A model generated the notes under the pieces. That model saw nothing but the letters and a program-made list of their open reading frames with translations, was not told the origin of the DNA and made no database searches. DNA of 64,000 nucleotides from Streptomyces sp. AC512_CC834. Lineage in GTDB: Bacteria; Actinomycetota; Actinomycetes; Streptomycetales; Streptomycetaceae. Where the stretch lies: assembly GCF_019049325.1 (NCBI RefSeq), contig NZ_JAGMUO010000104.1, forward strand, positions 130,567-194,566. Reading direction: 5' to 3'. This document shows positions 16,423 to 24,690 of this stretch, one piece after another; the first letter of the stretch is position 1; every line of letters begins with the position of its first letter. The position numbers and the translations under genes were made by a program.

Positions 16423-16789
16423 GTCCGAGCCGGCTCGCGTCCGCTTCGCGCCGGCCGGGGCCGACGCTCGTGAACGCGTGCACGTGTCCACATCGCCCCC
16501 GGCTCTCCCTCTCATGTGTGAACGCGTCCTCTATCAATCGTTCGCGTCCAGCACCAATTTGCATGCAAGGGAAGCATCTTGATATTGAGACGCTCCTTGC
16601 CCCCAAGCCCTGGCCAGCGGTGATGAGCGAAAATGTCACCTCTGGTGATCGACTGGACGCTTCCTGTGTGAAGATCACCGCTCATCCGACTTCATGATCG
16701 TTCGTCAGGTGGTGGAGATCACAAAGCTTGTGTAATACCCCGTGTCGCAGATCACAGAGTGGCGGGCATAAGATGCGAGGCAGTTGGGC

Positions 16790-16807
16790 TTGTGACCTGC
16801 TTCACAT
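16790..16807. promoter_or_regulatory. Rex-type operator in front of nuoA
   Basis: TTGTGACCTGCTTCACAT matches the Rex operator TTGTGAANNNNTTCACAA except at positions 7 and 18. Rex is the NADH/NAD+-sensing repressor of respiratory genes, and nuo is a known Rex target in S. coelicolor. The site starts 16 bp after the -10 candidate TAAGAT (16769-16774), close to the expected transcription start, where a bound repressor would block RNA polymerase. Confidence 0.7.
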
Positions 16808-16913
16808 GTTCGCGATCTTCGTCGGGACGGGCGGGGCTCGTGGGGCTGTTGGGGCGGCTGTGAGTCCGATGCAACCGCCAGCAGTCAGTGCCGACTGAGA
16901 GGAGCGAGGAGCG

Positions 16914-17273
16914 GTGAACGCGTATGCGCCCATCCTCGTACTGGGAGCCCTCGGGGCAGGCTTTGCGATCTTCTCCGTGGTCATGGCCACGCTGATCGGT
17001 CCGAAGCGGTACAACCGGGCGAAGCTCGAGGCCTACGAGTGCGGCATCGAGCCGACCCCCACGCCGGCCGGCGGCGGGCGCTTCCCCATCAAGTACTACC
17101 TGACGGCGATGCTCTTCATCATCTTCGATATCGAGATCGTCTTCCTCTACCCCTGGGCCGTCACCTTCGACGCCCTGGGGATTTTCGGGCTCGTGGAGAT
17201 GCTGCTCTTCGTGCTCACCGTCTTCGTCGCGTACGCGTACGTATGGCGGCGCGGCGGCCTGGAATGGGACTGA
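16914..17273 (+). CDS. nuoA: NADH-quinone oxidoreductase subunit A
   Basis: A 119-residue membrane subunit of complex I with three transmembrane helices. Conserved loop motifs YECGIEP and FPIKYYLTAMLFIIFDIE are present; the Cys of the first loop is the one that switches in active/deactive transitions of mitochondrial ND3. It is the first gene of the 14-gene nuo operon. GTG 16914 is preceded by GAGAGGAGCGAGG. Confidence 0.97.
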   Translation: MNAYAPILVLGALGAGFAIFSVVMATLIGPKRYNRAKLEAYECGIEPTPTPAGGGRFPIKYYLTAMLFIIFDIEIVFLYPWAVTFDALGIFGLVEMLLFVLTVFVAYAYVWRRGGLEWD

Positions 17274-17285
17274 GGGGCCTTTGAC

Positions 17286-17840
17286 ATGGGACTCGAAGAA
17301 AAACTGCCGAGCGGCTTCCTGCTGACCACCGTCGAGCAGGCCGCGGGCTGGGTACGCAAGTCGTCCGTCTTCCCCGCCACGTTCGGCCTCGCCTGTTGTG
17401 CCATCGAGATGATGACCACCGGCGCCGGCCGCTACGACCTGGCGCGGTTCGGCATGGAGGTCTTCCGCGGCTCACCGCGGCAGGCGGACCTGATGATCGT
17501 CGCGGGCCGGGTCAGCCAGAAGATGGCGCCGGTGCTGCGGCAGGTCTACGACCAGATGCCGGACCCGAAGTGGGTGATCTCCATGGGGGTCTGCGCCTCC
17601 TCGGGCGGCATGTTCAACAACTACGCCATCGTCCAGGGCGTCGACCACATCGTCCCGGTCGACATCTATCTCCCCGGCTGCCCGCCGCGGCCCGAGATGC
17701 TGTTGGACGCCATCCTCAAGCTCCATCAGAAGATCCAGGGCTCCAAGCTCGGGGTCAACGCCGAGGAGGCGGCCCGCGAGGCGGAGGAGGCGGCGCTCAA
17801 GGCCCTGCCCACGATCGAGATGAAGGGGCTGCTGCGGTGA
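17286..17840 (+). CDS. nuoB: NADH-quinone oxidoreductase subunit B
   Basis: A 184-residue peripheral-arm subunit that holds iron-sulfur cluster N2 next to the quinone pocket. The four cluster cysteines are at 37, 38, 103 and 132, with exactly the E. coli NuoB spacing (66 and 29). The last four bases overlap nuoC (GTGA). Confidence 0.98.
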   Translation: MGLEEKLPSGFLLTTVEQAAGWVRKSSVFPATFGLACCAIEMMTTGAGRYDLARFGMEVFRGSPRQADLMIVAGRVSQKMAPVLRQVYDQMPDPKWVISMGVCASSGGMFNNYAIVQGVDHIVPVDIYLPGCPPRPEMLLDAILKLHQKIQGSKLGVNAEEAAREAEEAALKALPTIEMKGLLR

Positions 17841-18592
17841 GTGACGCGAACGACACCGCGGGTGACGCGAACGAGGTCAACCCCGAGAAGGACCTGTCCG
17901 CGGAGAACCTCCCGGGCCAGCGTGGTCAGGGAGGCGAGGAGATCCGCGTCCAGCGCGGCATGTTCGGCGCCAACAACGGCGGCGACACGTCCGGCTACGG
18001 CGGCCTGGTCCGCTCCGTCCGACTCCCCGGACCGGCGAGCAGGCCCTACGGCGGCTGGTTCGACGAGGTCGCCGACGAACTCGAGGGCGCGCTGGAGGAG
18101 CAGGGACTCCTGCCCGACAACGCCATCGACAAGACGGTCGTCGACCGCGACGAGCTGACCTTCCACATCGAGCGCGAGCACCTGGTCCGCGTCGCCCGCA
18201 CCCTGCGCGACGACCCGGCCCTGCGCTTCGAACTGTGCACCGGCGTCAGCGGCGTCCACTACCCGCACGACAAGGGCCGCGAGCTGCACGCCGTCTACCA
18301 CCTGCGCTCGATCACCCACAACCGGCTGATCCGCCTCGAAGTCAGCGCTCCCGACAGTGACCCGCACATCCCGTCACTGGTCGCCGTCTATCCGACGAAC
18401 GACTGGCACGAGCGCGAGACGTACGACTTCTTCGGCATCGTCTTCGACGATCACCCGGCCCTGACGCGGATCATGATGCCGGACGACTGGCAGGGCTTTC
18501 CGCAGCGCAAGGACTACCCCCTCGGCGGCATCCCCGTCGAGTACAAGGGCGCCCAGATCCCGGCTCCGGACCAGCGGAGGTCGTACTCGTGA
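17837..18592 (+). CDS. nuoC: NADH-quinone oxidoreductase subunit C
   Basis: A 251-residue subunit of the peripheral arm, separate from NuoD as in most bacteria. The conserved block ERETYDFFGIVFDDHPALTR, then DYPLGGIPVEYKGA, identifies the 30-kDa family. An acidic N-terminal extension of about 55 residues precedes the core. GTG 17837 overlaps the nuoB stop, and the gene's own stop overlaps nuoD by four bases. Confidence 0.97.
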   Translation: MSDANDTAGDANEVNPEKDLSAENLPGQRGQGGEEIRVQRGMFGANNGGDTSGYGGLVRSVRLPGPASRPYGGWFDEVADELEGALEEQGLLPDNAIDKTVVDRDELTFHIEREHLVRVARTLRDDPALRFELCTGVSGVHYPHDKGRELHAVYHLRSITHNRLIRLEVSAPDSDPHIPSLVAVYPTNDWHERETYDFFGIVFDDHPALTRIMMPDDWQGFPQRKDYPLGGIPVEYKGAQIPAPDQRRSYS

Positions 18593-19923
18593 GCAGCACA
18601 CAGTCAGCGTCCGCGGCCTCCGCGCGCGAGACCACCGAAGGCACCGTCTACACGGTCACCGGCGGCGACTGGGACGAGGTCGTCCAGTCCGCGGCCCGAG
18701 CCGACGACGAGCGCATCGTCGTCAACATGGGACCGCAGCACCCGTCCACGCACGGCGTGCTCCGCCTCATCCTGGAGATCGACGGCGAGACGGTCACCGA
18801 GGCCCGCTGCGGCATCGGCTACCTGCACACCGGCATCGAGAAGAACCTCGAGTACCGGAACTGGACGCAGGGCACCACGTTCGTGACGCGCATGGACTAC
18901 CTGACGTCGTTCTTCAACGAGACGGCGTACTGCCTGGGCGTCGAGAAGCTCCTCGGCATCGAGGACGAGATCCCCGACCGGGCCACCGTCATCAGGGTCC
19001 TGCTGATGGAGCTGAACCGGCTCTCCTCCCACCTGGTGGCCATCGCCACCGGCGGCATGGAACTCGGCGCCACCACGATCATGATCTACGGCTTCCGTGA
19101 TCGTGAACTGATTCTCGACATCTACGAGCTGATCACCGGCCTGCGGATGAACCACGCGTTCATCCGCCCGGGCGGACTCGCCCAGGACCTGCCGCCCGGC
19201 GCGGTGGACCACATCCGCGAGTTCGTGAAGAAGATGAAGAAGAACCTCCCGGAGTACGACAAGCTCGCCACCGGGAACCCCATCTTCAAGGGCCGCATGC
19301 AGGACGTCGGCTACCTCGACCTGGCCGGCTGCATGGCCCTCGGCGCCACCGGCCCGGTCCTCAGGTCCACCGGCCTGCCGCACGACCTGCGCAAGACCCA
19401 GCCGTACTGCGGCTACGACACGTACGACTTCGACATCCCGACCGCCGACACCTGCGACGCCTACGGCCGCTTCCTGATCCGTCTCGAGGAGATGCGCCAG
19501 TCGCTGAGGATCGTCGAGCAGTGCCTGGACCGGCTCAAGCCCGGCCCGGTCATGGTCGCCGACAAGAAGATCGCCTGGCCCGCCCAGCTCGCCCTGGGAC
19601 CGGACGGACTGGGCAACTCCCTCGACCACATCAAGAAGATCATGGGCACCTCCATGGAGGCCCTGATCCACCACTTCAAGCTGGTCACCGAGGGCTTCCG
19701 CGTGCCCCCGGGACAGACCTACGCGGCGGTGGAGTCGCCCAAGGGCGAGCTCGGGGTGCACGTCGTCTCCGACGGCGGCACCCGCCCCTTCCGGGTCCAC
19801 TTCCGCGACCCGTCCTTCACCAACCTGCAGGCCATGGCGGCGATGTGCGAGGGCGGCCAGGTCGCCGACGTCATCGTCGCCGTGGCATCCCTCGACCCCG
19901 TGATGGGAGGCGTCGACCGGTGA
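18589..19923 (+). CDS. nuoD: NADH-quinone oxidoreductase subunit D
   Basis: A 444-residue, 49-kDa-type subunit forming the quinone-binding cavity with NuoB. The signature MGPQHPSTHGVLRL near residue 46 and the terminal AMAAMCEGGQVADVIVAVASLDPVMGGVDR block are intact. About 40 extra residues precede the conserved core. It starts at GTG 18589 and overlaps nuoE by four bases. Confidence 0.98.
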   Translation: MSSTQSASAASARETTEGTVYTVTGGDWDEVVQSAARADDERIVVNMGPQHPSTHGVLRLILEIDGETVTEARCGIGYLHTGIEKNLEYRNWTQGTTFVTRMDYLTSFFNETAYCLGVEKLLGIEDEIPDRATVIRVLLMELNRLSSHLVAIATGGMELGATTIMIYGFRDRELILDIYELITGLRMNHAFIRPGGLAQDLPPGAVDHIREFVKKMKKNLPEYDKLATGNPIFKGRMQDVGYLDLAGCMALGATGPVLRSTGLPHDLRKTQPYCGYDTYDFDIPTADTCDAYGRFLIRLEEMRQSLRIVEQCLDRLKPGPVMVADKKIAWPAQLALGPDGLGNSLDHIKKIMGTSMEALIHHFKLVTEGFRVPPGQTYAAVESPKGELGVHVVSDGGTRPFRVHFRDPSFTNLQAMAAMCEGGQVADVIVAVASLDPVMGGVDR

Positions 19924-20843
19924 CCACCTCTTCTTCGGAGCGGGGCGTCAGCCTGGGCATGCCGGAACTGCCCGCGCCCGCCTACCCGGACGACGTCCGG
20001 GCCCGGCTGGAGACCGACGCGCGCGAGGTCATCGCCCGCTACCCGGACTCCCGGTCCGCCCTCCTGCCGTTGCTGCACCTCGTGCAGGCGGAGGAGGGAC
20101 ACGTCACGCGCACCGGGATGCGGTTCTGCGCGGACATGCTGGACCTCACCACGGCCGAGGTCACCGCGGTCGCCACCTTCTACTCCATGTACCGGCGCGG
20201 GCCCAGCGGCGACTACCAGGTCGGCGTCTGCACCAACACGCTGTGCGCGGTCATGGGCGGCGACGCCATCTTCGAGTCCCTCCAGGAGCACCTGGGCGTC
20301 GGCAACGGCGAGACCACCGAGGACGGCAAGGTCACCCTGGAGCACATCGAGTGCAACGCGGCCTGCGACTTCGCGCCGGTCGTGATGGTCAACTGGGAGT
20401 TCTTCGACAACCAGACCCCGGCGAGCGTCCGCGGCCTCGTCGACGACCTGCGCGCGGGACTGCCGGTGACGCCCACGCGCGGTGCGCCGCTGTGCACCTT
20501 CAAGGAGACCGCCCGGATCCTGGCGGGCTTCCCCGACGAGCGGGACGGCGCCGTCGCGGCCGGCGGCAGCGCGGGTCCCGCCTCCCTGGCCGGCCTGAAG
20601 CTGGCCAAGGGCGAGGTGCCCGCCGCGCGCGTGGTGCACCCGCGGGACGGCGGACCGCACGACGCACCGCAGGAGCGGGCCGTGCACGACCCGTCCCCGA
20701 CGGAACACCTCAGCTCGCACGACGCGCCGCAGGACACATCGGCCTCCGACCCCTCCCACCCGTCGCCCACCACCACCCGTGATGGAGGGGCTTCGCCCCG
20801 CCCTGCTGACCAGGCGGGGCCCACCGCCGAGGAGGGGGAGTGA
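19920..20843 (+). CDS. nuoE: NADH-quinone oxidoreductase subunit E with long C-terminal tail
   Basis: A 307-residue, 24-kDa-type subunit carrying the off-pathway 2Fe-2S cluster N1a. The cluster cysteines are in VCTNTLC and ECNAAC. The core ends near residue 210 (CTFKETARILAGF). The remaining roughly 95 residues are a low-complexity Ala/Gly/Pro/His tail with repeated HDAPQ elements, absent from typical NuoE. It overlaps nuoD at the start and nuoF at the stop. Confidence 0.96.
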   Translation: MTTSSSERGVSLGMPELPAPAYPDDVRARLETDAREVIARYPDSRSALLPLLHLVQAEEGHVTRTGMRFCADMLDLTTAEVTAVATFYSMYRRGPSGDYQVGVCTNTLCAVMGGDAIFESLQEHLGVGNGETTEDGKVTLEHIECNAACDFAPVVMVNWEFFDNQTPASVRGLVDDLRAGLPVTPTRGAPLCTFKETARILAGFPDERDGAVAAGGSAGPASLAGLKLAKGEVPAARVVHPRDGGPHDAPQERAVHDPSPTEHLSSHDAPQDTSASDPSHPSPTTTRDGGASPRPADQAGPTAEEGE

Positions 20844-22189
20844 TGACCGTGGCAGCCGAGATCAAGGGCAGCAGTCCGGAGAAGCTGCTCGCACCCGTGC
20901 TGTCGGCCTTCTGGGACGAGGACGAGTCCTGGACTCTCGACGTCTACCGGAGGCACGAGGGGTACGAGGGGCTCCGCAAGGCGCTGGCGATGGCGCCGGA
21001 CGACCTGATCGCGTACGTCAAGGAGTCCGGTCTGCGTGGACGCGGCGGTGCCGGGTTCCCGACGGGGATGAAGTGGCAGTTCATTCCCCAGGGCGATGGC
21101 AAGCCTCACTATCTAGTTGTCAACGCCGACGAATCGGAGCCGGGGACCTGCAAGGACATCCCGCTCCTCTTCGCGAACCCGCACAGCCTCATCGAGGGCA
21201 TCGTCATCGCGTGTTATGCCATCAGGTCTTCGCATGCCTTCATCTATCTGCGTGGTGAAGTCGTCCCAGTGCTGCGGCGGTTGCACGAGGCCGTGCGCGA
21301 GGCCCACGCGGCCGGCTTCCTCGGCGAGAACATCCTGGGCAGCGGACTCGACCTCACCCTCACCGTGCACGCGGGCGCCGGCGCGTACATCTGCGGTGAG
21401 GAGACCGCACTGCTCGACTCGCTCGAAGGCCGCCGGGGTCAACCGCGGCTCCGTCCCCCCTTTCCTGCCGTCGCGGGCCTCTACGCGTGCCCGACTGTGG
21501 TGAATAACGTCGAATCGATCGCGTCAGTTCCCGCGATCCTGAACAAGGGCAAGGACTGGTTCAGGTCGATGGGCAGCGAGAAGTCCCCGGGCTTCACGCT
21601 CTACTCGCTCAGCGGCCACGTCGCGGGTCCCGGCCAGTACGAGGCCCCGCTCGGCATCACGCTGCGCCAGCTCCTCGACATGAGCGGCGGCATGCGCCCC
21701 GGCCACCGCCTCAAGTTCTGGACGCCCGGCGGCTCCTCGACGCCGATGTTCACCGACGAGCACCTCGACGTCCCTCTTGACTACGAAGGAGTGGGCGCCG
21801 CGGGTTCCATGCTCGGCACGAAGGCGCTCCAGTGCTTCGACGAGACGACCTGCGTCGTGCGCGCCGTCACCCGCTGGACCGAGTTCTACGCCCACGAGTC
21901 CTGCGGCAAGTGCACGCCCTGCCGCGAAGGCACGTACTGGCTCGTCCAACTGCTGCGCGACATCGAGGCCGGCAAGGGCGTCATGTCCGACCTCGACAAG
22001 CTGAACGACATCGCCGACAACATCAACGGCAAGTCGTTCTGCGCCCTCGGCGACGGTGCCGCCTCGCCGATCTTCTCCTCGCTCAAGTACTTCCGCGAGG
22101 AGTACGAGGAGCACATCACGGGCCGCGGCTGCCCCTTCGACCCGGCCAAGTCGACGGCCTGGGCCGACCGCACGGAGGTGAAGGCATGA
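20840..22189 (+). CDS. nuoF: NADH-quinone oxidoreductase subunit F (NADH/FMN site)
   Basis: A 449-residue, 51-kDa-type subunit that oxidises NADH. FMN/NADH motifs GRGGAGFPTGMKW and ICGEETALLDSLEGRRGQPR and the 4Fe-4S motif SCGKCTPCREGT with a distal Cys in SFCALGDG are intact. Two stretches (about 21080-21270 and 21430-21545) use unusually AT-rich synonymous codons for this genome. ATG 20840 overlaps nuoE; ATG 20843 is an alternative. Confidence 0.98.
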   Translation: MMTVAAEIKGSSPEKLLAPVLSAFWDEDESWTLDVYRRHEGYEGLRKALAMAPDDLIAYVKESGLRGRGGAGFPTGMKWQFIPQGDGKPHYLVVNADESEPGTCKDIPLLFANPHSLIEGIVIACYAIRSSHAFIYLRGEVVPVLRRLHEAVREAHAAGFLGENILGSGLDLTLTVHAGAGAYICGEETALLDSLEGRRGQPRLRPPFPAVAGLYACPTVVNNVESIASVPAILNKGKDWFRSMGSEKSPGFTLYSLSGHVAGPGQYEAPLGITLRQLLDMSGGMRPGHRLKFWTPGGSSTPMFTDEHLDVPLDYEGVGAAGSMLGTKALQCFDETTCVVRAVTRWTEFYAHESCGKCTPCREGTYWLVQLLRDIEAGKGVMSDLDKLNDIADNINGKSFCALGDGAASPIFSSLKYFREEYEEHITGRGCPFDPAKSTAWADRTEVKA

Positions 22190-24690
22190 CAGTGGCCACC
22201 AATGCTCCCTCGGGAGGGGGAGAGGCGGCGGTCCCGCCGGAGGATCTCGTCTCGCTGACGATCGACGGCGCCGAGATCAGCGTGCCCAAGGGCACCCTGG
22301 TCATCCGGGCCGCCGAGCAGCTCGGCATCGAGATCCCCCGGTTCTGCGACCACCCCCTCCTCGACCCGGCCGGCGCCTGCCGCCAGTGCATCGTCGAGGT
22401 CGAGGGCCAGCGCAAGCCCATGGCGTCCTGCACCATCACCTGCACCGACGGGATGGTGGTGAAGACGCAGCTCACCTCGCCCGTCGCCGAGAAGGCCCAG
22501 CACGGTGTGATGGAGCTGCTGCTCATCAACCACCCGCTGGACTGCCCGGTCTGCGACAAGGGCGGCGAGTGCCCGCTGCAGAACCAGGCCATGTCGCACG
22601 GCCAGTCCGACTCCCGCTTCGAGGGCAAGAAGCGGACCTACGAGAAGCCCGTGGCGATCTCCACGCAGGTGCTGCTCGACCGCGAGCGCTGCGTGCTGTG
22701 CGCACGCTGCACCCGGTTCTCCAACCAGATCGCGGGCGACCCGATGATCGAGCTGATCGAACGGGGCGCGCTCCAGCAGGTCGGCACCGGCGAGGGCGAC
22801 CCCTTCGAGTCGTACTTCTCCGGCAACACCATCCAGATCTGCCCGGTCGGCGCGCTCACCTCGGCGGCGTACCGGTTCCGCTCCCGGCCCTTCGACCTGA
22901 TCTCCTCGCCGTCCGTGTGCGAGCACTGCTCCGGCGGCTGCGGGACCCGCACCGACCACCGGCGCGGCAAGGTCATGCGGCGCCTCGCGGCCAACGAGCC
23001 CGAGGTCAACGAGGAGTGGATCTGCGACAAGGGGCGCTTCGGGTTCCGGTACGCACAGCAGCGGGACCGGCTCACCACGCCCCTGGTGCGCAACGCGGAG
23101 GGCGAGCTGGAGCCCGCCTCCTGGCCGGAGGCCCTGCAGATCGCCGCGCAGGGGCTGCTCGCCTCCAAGGGGCGCACCGGCGTCCTGACCGGCGGGCGGC
23201 TCACCGTCGAGGACGCCTACGCGTACAGCAAGTTCGCGCGCGTGGCGCTCGACACCAACGACATCGACTTCCGCGCGCGCGTGCACAGCGCCGAGGAGGC
23301 CGACTTCCTGGCCGCCCGGATCGCCGGCCGCGGCCGGGACCTCGACGGTACGGGCGTCACCTACACCGCGCTGGAGAAGGCGCCCGCCGTGCTGCTGGTC
23401 GGGTTCGAGGCCGAGGAGGAGGCACCCGGCGTCTTCCTGCGGCTGCGCAAGGCCTGGCGGGGACACGGGCAGAAGGTCTTCTCGCTGGCCACGCACGCCA
23501 CACGGGGCCTGGAGAAGGCGGGCGGCACCCTGCTCCCCGCCGCCCCCGGCACCGAGACCGAGTGGCTGGACGCCCTCGCGAGCGGCGTCGGACTGGAGAC
23601 GGGCGGCGCCCAGGCGGCCGAGGCCCTGCGGGCCGAGGGTGCCGTGATCGTCGTCGGCGAGCGGCTGGCGTCCGTGGCCGGCGGTCTCACCTCCGCCGTA
23701 CGGACCTCCGCGGCGACCGGCGCCAGGCTGGTGTGGATCCCGCGCCGGGCCGGGGAGCGCGGCGCGATCGAGGCGGGCGCGCTGCCGTCGCTGCTGCCCG
23801 GCGGGCGCCCGGCGACCGACCCGCGCGCACGCGCGGAGGTCGCCGCCCTCTGGGGCCTGGCCGACCTTCCGCACCGCTACGGCCGTGACACCGGCGAGAT
23901 CGTCGAGGCCGCGGCCCGCGGCGAACTCCAGGCGCTGCTGGTGGCGGGCGTGGAGGTCGCCGACCTTCCCTACCCGGCACGCGCGCGTGCGGCACTCGAC
24001 GAGGCCGGGTTCGTGGTGTCGCTGGAGCTGCGGCCCGGCGAGGTCACCGAACGCGCCGACGTCGTCCTGCCCGTCGCCGCGGTCGCCGAGAAGCCCGGCA
24101 CCTTCCTCAACTGGGAGGGCAGGGTGCGCTTCTTCGAGGCCGCGCTCAAGCCCGACCAGATGACCCGCCCAGTCGCTCCCGCCGACGCCCGCGTCCTGCA
24201 GATGCTGGCCGACGCCATGGACGTACACCTCGGCCTGCCCGATCTGCGCACCACGCGCGCGGAGATCGACCGGTTCGGAGCCTGGGACGGGCCGCGGGCC
24301 GGTGAGCCGCTGCAGACCGCGAGCGCGCTGCCGCGCCCGGCCGCCGGCGAGGCCGTACTGGCCGGGCACCGGCTGCTGCTCGACCGGGGCCTGCTCCAGC
24401 AGGGCGACGAGGCGCTCGCCGGTACCCGGCACGCCGCACGCGCGCGCGTGTCGGCCGCCACGGCCGCCGAGGCGGGCGTCAAGGACGGCGACCTCCTCGC
24501 CGTGACCGGTCCCGCCGGAGTCGTCGAACTCCCGCTTCAGGTCACCGAGATGCCCGACCGGGTGGTCTGGCTTCCGCTGAACTCGGCCGGCACCGGCGTC
24601 GCCTCCGACGCCGGGGTGCTGCCCGGAACCCTCGTCCGCATCGGTCCGGCGACGCCCGCGGGCGCAGCCCCCAAGGAGGTGGAGGCATGA
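22186..24690 (+). CDS. nuoG: NADH-quinone oxidoreductase subunit G
   Basis: An 834-residue, 75-kDa-type iron-sulfur subunit. A 2Fe-2S ferredoxin domain (FCDHPLLDPAGACRQC, with a further Cys in CTITC) is followed by the His-ligated cluster motif HPLDCPVCDKGGECPLQ, the 4Fe-4S motif CVLCARCTRF with a distal CPVG, and an additional cluster motif CEHCSGGCGTR with ICDKGRFG. The rest is a molybdopterin-oxidoreductase-like domain without an active cofactor site. ATG 22186 overlaps the nuoF stop. Confidence 0.98.
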   Translation: MTVATNAPSGGGEAAVPPEDLVSLTIDGAEISVPKGTLVIRAAEQLGIEIPRFCDHPLLDPAGACRQCIVEVEGQRKPMASCTITCTDGMVVKTQLTSPVAEKAQHGVMELLLINHPLDCPVCDKGGECPLQNQAMSHGQSDSRFEGKKRTYEKPVAISTQVLLDRERCVLCARCTRFSNQIAGDPMIELIERGALQQVGTGEGDPFESYFSGNTIQICPVGALTSAAYRFRSRPFDLISSPSVCEHCSGGCGTRTDHRRGKVMRRLAANEPEVNEEWICDKGRFGFRYAQQRDRLTTPLVRNAEGELEPASWPEALQIAAQGLLASKGRTGVLTGGRLTVEDAYAYSKFARVALDTNDIDFRARVHSAEEADFLAARIAGRGRDLDGTGVTYTALEKAPAVLLVGFEAEEEAPGVFLRLRKAWRGHGQKVFSLATHATRGLEKAGGTLLPAAPGTETEWLDALASGVGLETGGAQAAEALRAEGAVIVVGERLASVAGGLTSAVRTSAATGARLVWIPRRAGERGAIEAGALPSLLPGGRPATDPRARAEVAALWGLADLPHRYGRDTGEIVEAAARGELQALLVAGVEVADLPYPARARAALDEAGFVVSLELRPGEVTERADVVLPVAAVAEKPGTFLNWEGRVRFFEAALKPDQMTRPVAPADARVLQMLADAMDVHLGLPDLRTTRAEIDRFGAWDGPRAGEPLQTASALPRPAAGEAVLAGHRLLLDRGLLQQGDEALAGTRHAARARVSAATAAEAGVKDGDLLAVTGPAGVVELPLQVTEMPDRVVWLPLNSAGTGVASDAGVLPGTLVRIGPATPAGAAPKEVEA

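Larger units (their letters stand above)
16069..16913. promoter_or_regulatory. Long divergent intergenic region between the NlpC/P60 gene and nuoA
   Basis: 845 bp without a convincing gene. It holds a 10-bp repeat (16393-16422), two GTGAACGCGT elements (16469 and 16517), the perfect palindrome TTGCATGCAA (16559-16568), several GATCAC/GTGATC hexamers, and a Rex-type operator near nuoA (16790-16807). The stretch from about 16500 to 16800 is clearly AT-richer than the coding surroundings. A -10 candidate TAAGAT lies at 16769-16774, 145 bp before nuoA. Confidence 0.7.

Noticed and set aside
16069..16500. c-di-AMP riboswitch upstream of the NlpC/P60 gene
   Set aside because: The minus-strand leader was read against the element found at 51654-51836; none of the conserved blocks is present.
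16224..16697. A 157-codon open frame in the NlpC/P60-nuoA gap
   Set aside because: It runs through operator-like palindromes and repeats, with no ribosome binding site and Pro/Arg-biased noise composition.
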